DNA from: Candidatus Peregrinibacteria bacterium CG_4_10_14_0_2_um_filter_43_11
GTDB lineage: Bacteria > Patescibacteriota > Gracilibacteria > UM-FILTER-43-11
DNA length: 11,090 bases
Assembly: GCA_002792495.1 (NCBI GenBank)
Contig: PFOK01000157.1
Coordinates: forward strand, 1-11,090
Direction: 5' to 3'
The notes under the pieces are model-generated. The model was not told the origin of the DNA. It did no database searches and was given only the letters and a program-made list of their open reading frames with translations. Positions 1 to 6,600 of this stretch are shown one piece after another (the first letter of the stretch is position 1; each line of letters begins with the position of its first letter). The position numbers and the translations under genes were made by a program.

Positions 1-67
1 TCGGTGGACAAACAGTGACATTTTATTCTCCATTCGCCGGAAACGCAGTAAGGGCAGACACCCGTTG

Positions 68-97
68 TCAACCAGAGGTTGATCCGCCTATGGCGGA
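68..97. repeat. two abutting perfect hairpin palindromes
   Basis: Two 15-base perfect inverted repeats lie directly side by side, each with a 6-base stem and 3-base loop: TCAACC-AGA-GGTTGA at 68-82 and TCCGCC-TAT-GGCGGA at 83-97. The direct repeat GGCAGACA occurs on both sides (53-60 and 122-129). Neither hairpin is followed by a T-run on either strand, so a simple intrinsic terminator is unlikely. The arrangement resembles a short dispersed palindromic (REP-like) element, or a structured 3' end for the MBL-fold gene at 165-803. Nothing else was recognised in bases 1-164. The structure is certain from the sequence; its function is unknown. Confidence 0.7.
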
Positions 98-164
98 AAC
101 TACGGGGTCGTATAAACTATTGGCAGACAAGTGGCAATACTTCTTACTAATAATCCATTGGAAA

Positions 165-803
165 TTAAACCGGATTCAAAACGATTATTTTACTCGTATT
201 TTCCGGCAATTCACTCTTTTTAAACGTAAATTGATCAAGTGATTCCACATTGTTGGATCCCATAGCGGATAAAAATTGATTGAGTGGATCAAGTTCCAAA
301 ATACTCCCTTCTGTATGATACATCATTGGAATAATGACACGGGGCTCAATTTGCTCAATGACTTCTTTGGTTTTTTTACCATCCAAAGCCCCTTTTTTTC
401 CGACAGGAACGAATAAAACGTCCACATCACCCACTTTTTCAAGCTGTTCGGAAGTGAGTTTGGTACCCTGCGCGCCCAGATGACACAAATGAAGATCCTT
501 GAAAATATAACAGAAAATAATATTCTCCTTTTGTTCCTCATCATCTTTGGAATTGTGAAAGGAATGAATGCCCCGAAAGTGCACGCCGGCCACCTCATAT
601 TCTCCCGGCCAATGAAAAACGCGGGGATCCCCCTGAATCGCTTTGAAATTATTATGATTCGGAGACTCATAACTGACCGTGACTACATTGGCAGTCAGAG
701 AAGGCAATGAAAGCCCTGTACTCTCGGTATACGGATCAGTGACAATGGTCAAAATTTTATCCGAAATGGTAAAACAGGCGTGGCCGTGAAATTTAATATC
801 CAT
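165..803 (-). CDS. MBL-fold (UlaG-like) protein with degenerate metal site
   Basis: This 212-residue protein matches the small UlaG-like metallo-beta-lactamase-fold hydrolases common in CPR bacteria. It has the N-terminal strand with FHGHACF (5-11), then TDPY (22-25), PGEYEV (66-71), GIHSFH (78-83), CHLG (107-110), VDVLFVPVG (127-135) and IEPRVIIPM (152-160). In canonical relatives the second loop reads SHDHPDHNN; here it reads SYESPNHNN (44-52). The later GDLGH and PMHY motifs appear here as GAQGT (110-114) and PMMY (159-162). Most metal ligands are therefore missing and hydrolase activity is doubtful. No signal peptide is seen, so it is probably cytoplasmic. The start at 803 was chosen because homology begins at MDIKFHG; a frame open to 899 adds 32 residues that do not fit the family and overlap the likely promoter. 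There is no Shine-Dalgarno sequence. It is separated by 157 bases from the upstream surface-protein genes and probably transcribed on its own. The canonical motifs are recalled from the family, not searched. Confidence 0.85.
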   Translation of the reverse strand: MDIKFHGHACFTISDKILTIVTDPYTESTGLSLPSLTANVVTVSYESPNHNNFKAIQGDPRVFHWPGEYEVAGVHFRGIHSFHNSKDDEEQKENIIFCYIFKDLHLCHLGAQGTKLTSEQLEKVGDVDVLFVPVGKKGALDGKKTKEVIEQIEPRVIIPMMYHTEGSILELDPLNQFLSAMGSNNVESLDQFTFKKSELPENTSKIIVLNPV

Positions 804-814
804 GGTGTAAAAGT

Positions 815-836
815 AACCCCGGAAATGCCCGGAATT
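815..836 (-). promoter_or_regulatory. leader hairpin upstream of MBL-fold gene
   Basis: On the transcribed (minus) strand AATTCCGG pairs with CCGGGGTT across a 6-base loop GCATTT, giving an 8-bp stem with two G-U wobble pairs. It ends 11 bases before the ATG at 803, in the space where a ribosome would bind. It may influence translation of the MBL-fold gene. The pairing is seen in the sequence; a regulatory role is inference. Confidence 0.4.
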
Positions 837-870
837 TTCGATTAAAAAATAAAGTGAAAGACCGACGTGC

Positions 871-899
871 ATTTTAGCACACCTTAACAAAATGACCAA
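871..899 (-). promoter_or_regulatory. candidate sigma70-type promoter for MBL-fold gene
   Basis: On the minus strand an extended -10, TGC-TAAAAT, lies at 871-879 (hexamer at 871-876). Exactly 17 bases upstream is TTGGTC (894-899), which matches the -35 consensus at only three positions. Transcription would begin near 864, giving a leader of about 60 bases before the ATG at 803. The -10 is embedded in a GTGC-N6-GCAC inverted repeat (867-880), and the -35 lies inside the palindrome at 894-905. It is the best promoter candidate in the only sizeable gap between genes. Confidence 0.4.
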
Positions 900-905
900 T
901 TGGTC
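894..905. promoter_or_regulatory. perfect 12-bp palindrome GACCAATTGGTC (operator or weak terminator)
   Basis: GACCAATTGGTC is perfectly self-complementary and is flanked by A-rich sequence on the left and a run of six T on the right of the plus strand. It overlaps the proposed -35 of the MBL-fold gene, so it could be an operator for a dimeric repressor. Alternatively, as RNA it forms a 4-bp GC-containing stem with AATT loop, extended by A-T pairs. It could thus act as a weak terminator for the surface-protein operon ending at 961. The two roles cannot be separated from sequence alone. Confidence 0.35.
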
Positions 906-960
906 TTTTTTAACCCGCTATCAACATAAAATATATAAACGCTAAATCAAAAAAATACTC

Positions 961-1869
961 TTAAGTCCGTCCAAAAAGCTTGAATCCTTTCCATCCGATC
1001 AAACTCGCGAACGTGAGTAAAAAAGCGATCATCAAAACTTCTGAGGGGCCGGACTCCGGTGTGCCCTGAGCACGGGATAAATTGGCGTTATAAGCCTGAG
1101 ATTGATAAGACGGCTGAGGAACGGAAACGGCCGAAGCGGAAACCATGCCCCTACCCAGATTTTGTTGTAAAACAATCTGAGGATGAAGCGTGACGGTATG
1201 GGAATTGATTTTATAACCGGGTTGGATTGAAGGCTGCCCCAAAAGAACGGTTGTATTGGCCGCTTCGGTAGCCGAAGAATGAAGCCCCGTGGAAGAAGGA
1301 GGAATGGAAAGAGCGGAAGTTGCAGGAAACGCGGTTACAGGAAGGGTTACGGCAACCTGATTCCCCTCTTTAAGGTCGGCGACCTGCTGACTCAGCTCTT
1401 GTAAGAGTTTTTCGTTAGGGGTCAGCACTTTTGCGGGTTCAGCTATCGCGGTTTCAACAGGTGGAGACAAAGGAGCCACCTGAATACTGACAGCACTTGT
1501 TTCGGGTTGAACGACCAATTGATCCGGAACCGTTTCAGAAGGAATTACTACTGCTTCTTCCTGTTTTTGTTCCACGGTTTTCGCGGGAAGAACATTGAGC
1601 GGATTCACCGATTGATCGACTGTAGAGTTTGTTACTCCGGGAGCATCAAACAGATTGCCCTGCAAAATAGAACTGAATTGGTGAGGGGCTAACATCGCAA
1701 AAGAAGCGACAAAAACGACAACAAATCCGACAGCCCAAAGCGACTTGTGCTGTACAGCCGATGATGAATCTTTCACACGAGACGAAGAACGTTTTCCAGC
1801 CACCGGGGAAACGGGAGTGTGAATGACTTCTTCGGGAATGGTGATCCATTGAGTACTTTTTTTAGCCAT
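961..1869 (-). CDS. double-anchored Pro/Ser/Thr/Val-rich surface protein
   Basis: This 302-residue protein has no recognised enzymatic or named domain. A basic N-terminus (residues 1-43) leads into a membrane segment at about 44-60 (LWAVGFVVVFVASFAML). A long low-complexity stretch follows (61-270), rich in Pro, Ser, Thr, Val, Ala and Gln, with one short heptad-like helix around 152-168 (NEKLLQELSQQVADLKEG). The C-terminus has ESGPSE (272-277), a second hydrophobic segment (278-296) and a basic tail (KGFKLFGRT). The expected topology is both ends cytoplasmic with an extracytoplasmic stalk-like loop of about 215 residues. Alternatively the C-terminal tripartite signal could be processed by a sortase-like enzyme. 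It is the last gene of the surface cluster, 35 bases after the Fn3 protein, and shares the x-G-P plus membrane-segment ending with that neighbour. It could be a spacer or anchor in the cell wall. There is no Shine-Dalgarno sequence; the leader instead carries ACCTCC six bases before ATG. Confidence 0.85.
   Translation of the reverse strand: MAKKSTQWITIPEEVIHTPVSPVAGKRSSSRVKDSSSAVQHKSLWAVGFVVVFVASFAMLAPHQFSSILQGNLFDAPGVTNSTVDQSVNPLNVLPAKTVEQKQEEAVVIPSETVPDQLVVQPETSAVSIQVAPLSPPVETAIAEPAKVLTPNEKLLQELSQQVADLKEGNQVAVTLPVTAFPATSALSIPPSSTGLHSSATEAANTTVLLGQPSIQPGYKINSHTVTLHPQIVLQQNLGRGMVSASAVSVPQPSYQSQAYNANLSRAQGTPESGPSEVLMIAFLLTFASLIGWKGFKLFGRT
964..1056 (-). other. C-terminal x-G-P / hydrophobic / basic anchor signal
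   Basis: This encodes residues 272-302 of the Pro-rich protein: ESGPSE, then about 19 hydrophobic residues, then a Lys/Arg-containing tail. The order motif, membrane span, positive charges matches sortase-type sorting signals. The motif is not LPxTG, so the enzyme is unknown. It may simply be a stop-transfer anchor. Confidence 0.5.
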
Positions 1870-1904
1870 TTTTTTGGAGGTAAATTAAAAAGGTAAATAT
1901 AAAA

Positions 1905-2966
1905 TTAGGCGCGTCTTTTTTGGGAACGGAATAGGAATGACCCACTCAAACCGATCGCGGAAAGAAGAATCCACCAGGTAAGAGGACCATTTTGCGGCTG
2001 ATTTGGCAAACGGGTCAATGCCGCCTGCAAAACCCCTTCAAAAGGCGACGTCGAACTCAAAGGTTCGTTCACAATAATACCGATTTCATCGGAGTAATCG
2101 CTTTCCTGATTGAACTGATCGTAAGACGTGACGGCAAAAAAATAAACTTCCCCATTATTAAGGCCGTCAATACGAGTGGACAAGACGTTATCCAAACTAC
2201 GACGACGGGAATATTGCCCACTGGTTTTGCCATAATACACATTAAAACCAAGACGATTGGGGTCACCGGGAGACTCCCATTTTAGATCCACGTAATTAGA
2301 GCCGGTATTGGCGCGCAAATTGAGAGGACGAATGAGGGTGGAATCACTCGCTCCATTGGAATCGGCAAGCGAAAGGGAAGTAGCGCCATTTGGGGCGGTA
2401 GAAGCCGTGACGGCACCGGGATTGAAAGATAAATTCAAAGCATCGGGCTCACGCGTTAGAATATTAACAGGGAATCCCTGCTCAATGATATTCACGCTGG
2501 TGTGACCCAATTCGGTGATTTGATAATCATAAGGTTTGATCATGCCGGAAACAGCGGCGGCAGTTTTTACCTTAAACGTAAGTGTCGCGACAACGGTTTC
2601 AACATCGGCAAACCCACCGGTAATATTGGAGCGACCAATCATCACGCGTCCTTCTTTCGCGTCAAAAGCGTCTTCCCCGGGAGCGGACAAAGTAAAAAGA
2701 GAGTCTTTTGTATTCAGTGAAAGTCCCTCCAAATGAGCGGGATTATACTCTAACCAAGAACGGACAGAGATGATTTTTTGTTGAAGAGGATTCTTCAGTA
2801 CAATATCCACAACAATTTCATCACCGTTATTGGCGACTTCGGCAGAGGGCTTTAAAATCAGCTCAACATCATTTTGTTGAGCAAAAGCGGTCGAAAAACC
2901 GAACACAAAAGTGGTGAATAAAAGGGCTGAGATGAAAGTGAGATAATGTTTCACGGTGAGGAACAC
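1905..2966 (-). CDS. secreted membrane-anchored cohesin-like + Fn3 protein
   Basis: This 353-residue exported protein has a signal peptide ending at AFA-Q (residues 27-30). A cohesin-like beta-sandwich follows at about 33-172, with the family hallmarks VDIVLKN, SVRSWLEYNPAHLEG, a GRVMIGR strand and VATLTFKVK. Next are a Ser/Thr/Asn-rich linker, a fibronectin type III domain (about 212-300: VDLKWESP, FNVYYG, YFFAVTSYD) and a C-terminal NGP (326-328), hydrophobic span (329-346) and RSQKRRA tail. It is probably held at the outer face of the membrane, presenting the cohesin-like domain as a docking site. It is a paralogue of the upstream lipoprotein (2982-3572). Given start is GTG at 2966. A second GTG at 2954 would give the more typical signal-peptide beginning MKHYLTF and is a real alternative. 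Neither has a Shine-Dalgarno sequence. Domain calls are by eye; cohesin versus another CBM2-like fold is not proven. Confidence 0.85.
   Translation of the reverse strand: MFLTVKHYLTFISALLFTTFVFGFSTAFAQQNDVELILKPSAEVANNGDEIVVDIVLKNPLQQKIISVRSWLEYNPAHLEGLSLNTKDSLFTLSAPGEDAFDAKEGRVMIGRSNITGGFADVETVVATLTFKVKTAAAVSGMIKPYDYQITELGHTSVNIIEQGFPVNILTREPDALNLSFNPGAVTASTAPNGATSLSLADSNGASDSTLIRPLNLRANTGSNYVDLKWESPGDPNRLGFNVYYGKTSGQYSRRRSLDNVLSTRIDGLNNGEVYFFAVTSYDQFNQESDYSDEIGIIVNEPLSSTSPFEGVLQAALTRLPNQPQNGPLTWWILLSAIGLSGSFLFRSQKRRA
1908..1991 (-). other. C-terminal N-G-P / hydrophobic / basic anchor signal
   Basis: This encodes residues 326-353 of the Fn3 protein: NGP, a hydrophobic segment starting LTWWILL, and the basic tail RSQKRRA. 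The layout is the same as the end of the neighbouring Pro-rich protein, suggesting that both are handled by the same anchoring route. Confidence 0.5.
2451..2870 (-). other. cohesin-like domain of Fn3 protein
   Basis: This encodes residues 33-172. The pattern is alternating strands with a D-I-V-L-K-N strand, the Y-N-P-x-x-L-E turn typical of cohesins, GRVMIGR, and a final V-A-T-L-T-F-K-V strand. A tail containing YDYQ and GHTSVNI follows and is shared only with the lipoprotein at 2982-3572. Confidence 0.6.
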
Positions 2967-2981
2967 GTTAAGACATAAAAA

Positions 2982-3572
2982 TTACCGCAGAACCAAAGTG
3001 GGAATTTCAGGTTCCGCGAGAACGTTGTAAGGCAAATGATTGAAAAGAATATTGACGGAAGTATGACCGCTGAGATCCGGCTGATAATCGTAAGCGTCGA
3101 TCATGGTCACCCCCGGTTTTAAGGACTTAAAAGTCAATGTGGCAACCGTGATGTAAGGATCGGAAATCGGCGTGTTATTGGCTCGCCCCAACATGACCAA
3201 TCCTCTTTTATTATCAAATGTGTTTTTAAAAGGGGCAGTCAGCGCGAACGGTGAATCAACAACGTTCATGTCAGTTCCTTCGAGTTTTTTAGGATCGAAA
3301 CTCAGCCAGGTTTGAACGGAAGTAATCGGCTTACGGGAAGGATTGGACAGTCGTATTTCAATGACAACACGATCATGATCACGTGTGGGGAGAAATTCGA
3401 TAACAACATCCTTTTGTAACTGAGTGGCCATGAGACTTCTTTGGGCGGCAGACACGGGAGCCGCCAAACGAAAAGAGGCGAGCTCTGAATTGTCACGGTC
3501 ACCACAACCCGTCAGCAAACTGCCGAAAAGGAAGATGAGAACTGTCGCGATGAGAATTTTTTTAGGATCCAT
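2982..3572 (-). CDS. lipoprotein with cohesin-like domain
   Basis: This 196-residue lipoprotein starts with MDPKK, has a hydrophobic stretch, and then the lipobox LLTGC with Cys23 as lipidation site; this is the only cysteine. After a short linker (about 24-54) comes a cohesin-like domain (about 55-187) containing VIEIRLSN, SVQTWLSFDPKKLEG, GLVMLGR and VATLTFK. The YDYQ and GHTSVNI blocks that follow are shared with the next gene, so the two are clear paralogues with different anchors. It would sit at the outer face of the cytoplasmic membrane as a docking site, most plausibly for the dockerins encoded upstream. It lies 31 bases after the giant protein and 15 bases before the Fn3 protein, supporting one transcript. 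The ATG at 3572 begins the obvious signal peptide. The leader is pyrimidine-rich and lacks a Shine-Dalgarno sequence. The cohesin assignment is by motif pattern and remains to be tested. Confidence 0.88.
   Translation of the reverse strand: MDPKKILIATVLIFLFGSLLTGCGDRDNSELASFRLAAPVSAAQRSLMATQLQKDVVIEFLPTRDHDRVVIEIRLSNPSRKPITSVQTWLSFDPKKLEGTDMNVVDSPFALTAPFKNTFDNKRGLVMLGRANNTPISDPYITVATLTFKSLKPGVTMIDAYDYQPDLSGHTSVNILFNHLPYNVLAEPEIPTLVLR
3012..3410 (-). other. cohesin-like domain of lipoprotein
   Basis: This encodes residues 55-187: IEIRLSN strand, F-D-P-x-x-L-E-G turn, GLVMLGR, VATLTFK, then YDYQ and GHTSVNI. It aligns block by block with the domain at 2451-2870. Confidence 0.6.
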
Positions 3573-3603
3573 GGAATGGAAAGTAAATAAAAGGGGTAAA
3601 AAA

Positions 3604-6600
3604 TTAAAGACCTGATGGAACCGCGGTAGAATCAGGAGAAGTGGTTACAGGCACTGTGGCATCCGGCTCGGGAGTAAGAGGTTGACCGGCGGAAGGAGTT
3701 GTGGGTTCAACGGGGAGAACAACCGCGTCATTGAGATAATTTGTGCCGTAAACCGCGGAGAACATCGTAAAATCGATGAAGTCAACTTTGCCGTCTCCAT
3801 TCAGATCCGCGGAAGATTTAATGGCAGCCTTTTGAGCAACGGAAGGTTTAAAGCCTTTAAAAAGTCTGTTGATAGTGGTTGTCTGAAGGGTGCCATCCGC
3901 GCTCGCGATAGTCTTGAGAGTGATGCGGTATTTTTGACCCGGCTTTTGTGTGGCTGTCTTAAGCTGAATCACATTTGAAGATTCAATAAAACGAACCTCA
4001 AGAATGTTGAGTTCTGAAGAACCGGAACCGCTTTCATTGATTTCAAAATGATCGGCACTCACACCGGAAGGCTGCAAAGGATCACGGAATTCAATTTCTA
4101 CGGTATCCACATCCGTGGAGTCCACATATTCCACTACAGGGGGCTTGCCTTGGTATTCGAATCCCTTAAACGCCATGCTGCTGCCGGCGCCGGCGATAAA
4201 AGGAACACCCACCGCGTCGTGAAGCGCGTTACCGACTTTTAAAACGTAATTTTTACCGGAGGATTGAGGTTCTGTGGTGAGCGTGGCAACAGTACCCGCC
4301 GCATTGATGGTGGCATCGAGAATGGTCAATTTTTTATTGACGTCATTTTGATCAACGATCGTAAATCCATTGCCATTTTTAGTAACGGAATTGACATCCA
4401 TTCCCTCACTAAACACCACTTCCACCTTGGAATCATCGGTGGAAACCACCGCGACCACGCTGGGCGGAGCGGCATTGTTGGTTAAAGAATCTCCATTGTT
4501 GACGTAAAGAGGGATTGTTTTGTTTACGGCCTTTCCGGATTGATCCACCGCGACGATCTGAACCATGTAAGGTTGAGAGCTGGGCAAAACATCTTTGCGG
4601 ATCGTTACATTGGGCAAAATAAACCATTGGCCTTCCAAACCTTCTTTCACACTGGGCTGTAAACACACCAAGGTAGAAGAATGCGTGTCGCACACGTCGG
4701 TTCCCGCGGAGGCGGAAGCCGGAGCGGCAGGGCTCAATAAGTCGAATTCGGAAGTGGTCGCGGATCCTACCTGACCCACATTCGCCAGATTCACAAAAAC
4801 GGATTGAAGGTCATCGTCCTCATCACTGACAAAAACATGCAAAGTAATGGGGGTCTTTCCGTCATTCACGGCAACAGCCGGAGTGGTATAAGAACGGTCC
4901 GTGAAAATATGAGGCGGTTCGCCGTAAACATCTTCGGCGGTAACATCGATTTGCAAAACGGTATTGGCGGAAGACCCGGAACTGTCAGTCGCGGTGATCG
5001 TGATTTGATGAACGCCAAGACCGGCGGTCTTGGGAACGGTCAATCCCTCCGCCGTAAACCACGCGCTCTTGGCCTTATCGGAAGCTTTTGAATCTTTCAA
5101 AAGGGAAACGGGCGAAAGCCCAAGGCCGCCAAATTCCGCGGTAACGGTTTCGATGTCCGAAACCCCATCGGAATCGGAAACGGAAACACTCAGCGAAAAA
5201 AGAGTAGTGGCGTCGTGCGGAACGGATTTATTGGGAGCGATATAGCTTTTGCCGACATCGATTTTAGGACCGCTCAATTCGGAAGAGACATTAAAAGGAA
5301 CAGTCAGTGTGCTGACTTCGCCGGTCGCGTCCTGAGCGGTCAAAGTGATTTGATACGTCGCCACAGGCGTGCCCGAAGGAATGGTGAATTCCTCGGATTG
5401 GAAAAAGCGACTCACTGTTTCGGCCGCGGCCGCAACACCTGTCACTTCCTGCAAGGGCACAAACCCGACCCCCAAAGGACCGAGATTGGCCACCACGGAA
5501 GTGATGGTGGAAGCGCCGTCTTTATCGGAAACCTGTGCGGAAATTTTAACCGGGGTTTTGCCATCGGGAGCCACGGAAATAGGCAAAAAGAAAGCCTGAT
5601 CAATGGTCGGCGCGACACTGGTGTACACATCAGCGGTCACGTGAATGGTGGCAACCCCCTTCGCGACTTCATCCCCCTTGCGCGCTTCCACGGGAAGCTC
5701 AAGAGGCTTGTCGCTTGTGGCCACAGTGGCGGGAATCACGGTTTCAAACTGATACCACTGACGGAACTGGGTTTTATTGGAATCGCTCGCGGTCATTTGC
5801 TGAGCGGGACTTCCTCCTATTTTTTCGAGATTAATGGTCACACTCTCCACGTTATCAATCGCTTTCATGTCTTCGACAAGCACCCACAACGTCGCTTTGG
5901 TAACGCCATCGTTTGGAACTTTGAATGGAGTAGCTTTGGATTCTTCGGAAACAACACGCATGGGTTTTTCGGATTCACTGACGACAAACGCGTTAGTAAA
6001 GTTCTGAGACTCCCCTGTTTCGCTAACCAAAGTGACATTGTAACTACCGGTAACAAACCCGGCAGGAACCACAAAGGATAATGTAAGACCGGATTCGGGT
6101 TGTTCCGTTATTTTTACTTCGGTACTGCCGACACGAACCGTCTTCACCGCATCCAAGTGTTGGCCGGTAATAAGAATTGTTTTTTCTATTTCGTTGGTTA
6201 CCGTAGCGGGAGTGACAGCGGAAAGAACAGGCTGATTCACAAAATAACCGAAAAAGTGAAGTACTTTCGTGCTCTGGATCAAACGATTTTTGGAATCTTT
6301 AATTCCATTTTTAAGCAAGGAATCGAGAGGAATAAAGAAGTAATTCAAGTCCGCATTCTGTACCGCGGTGGTCAAAACAAACGTATGATTATCTATCTTC
6401 TCGACAGCGGTAACGGTCAACGTTTTTGTAAGATCGGAAGAAGGAAGCAATGTCATGTTTACCGGAGTAACGGTAGCGGGATTCACCTCGGCTGAAAAAA
6501 CAACTTTCACCTGAGTGGGAGAAAGCGATTCAACGCTCTCCGTAAACACATCACCGGTATCTGTTTGGGTTTGATACCCCGTGAAAGGAGCACCATTTAA

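Noticed and set aside
15..242. Open frame of 75 codons on the plus strand
   Set aside because: It runs through the tandem hairpins and into the antisense of the MBL-fold gene. The translation has no domain, and the frame is explained by the palindromes.
804..899. Longer N-terminus of the MBL-fold protein starting at 899
   Set aside because: The extra 32 residues do not match the family, which begins at the MDIKFHG strand. The segment also contains the likely promoter and leader hairpin.
1879..1898. Repeated GGTAAAT in the gap before the Pro-rich gene
   Set aside because: Two 7-base copies 13 bases apart in AT-rich sequence are too short to support a regulatory site.
5215..6081. Open frame of 288 codons on the plus strand
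   Set aside because: It lies wholly antisense to the giant protein gene, whose frame shows clear Ig-fold repeats. The plus-strand translation has no recognisable domain, and several other long antisense frames occur in the same gene.
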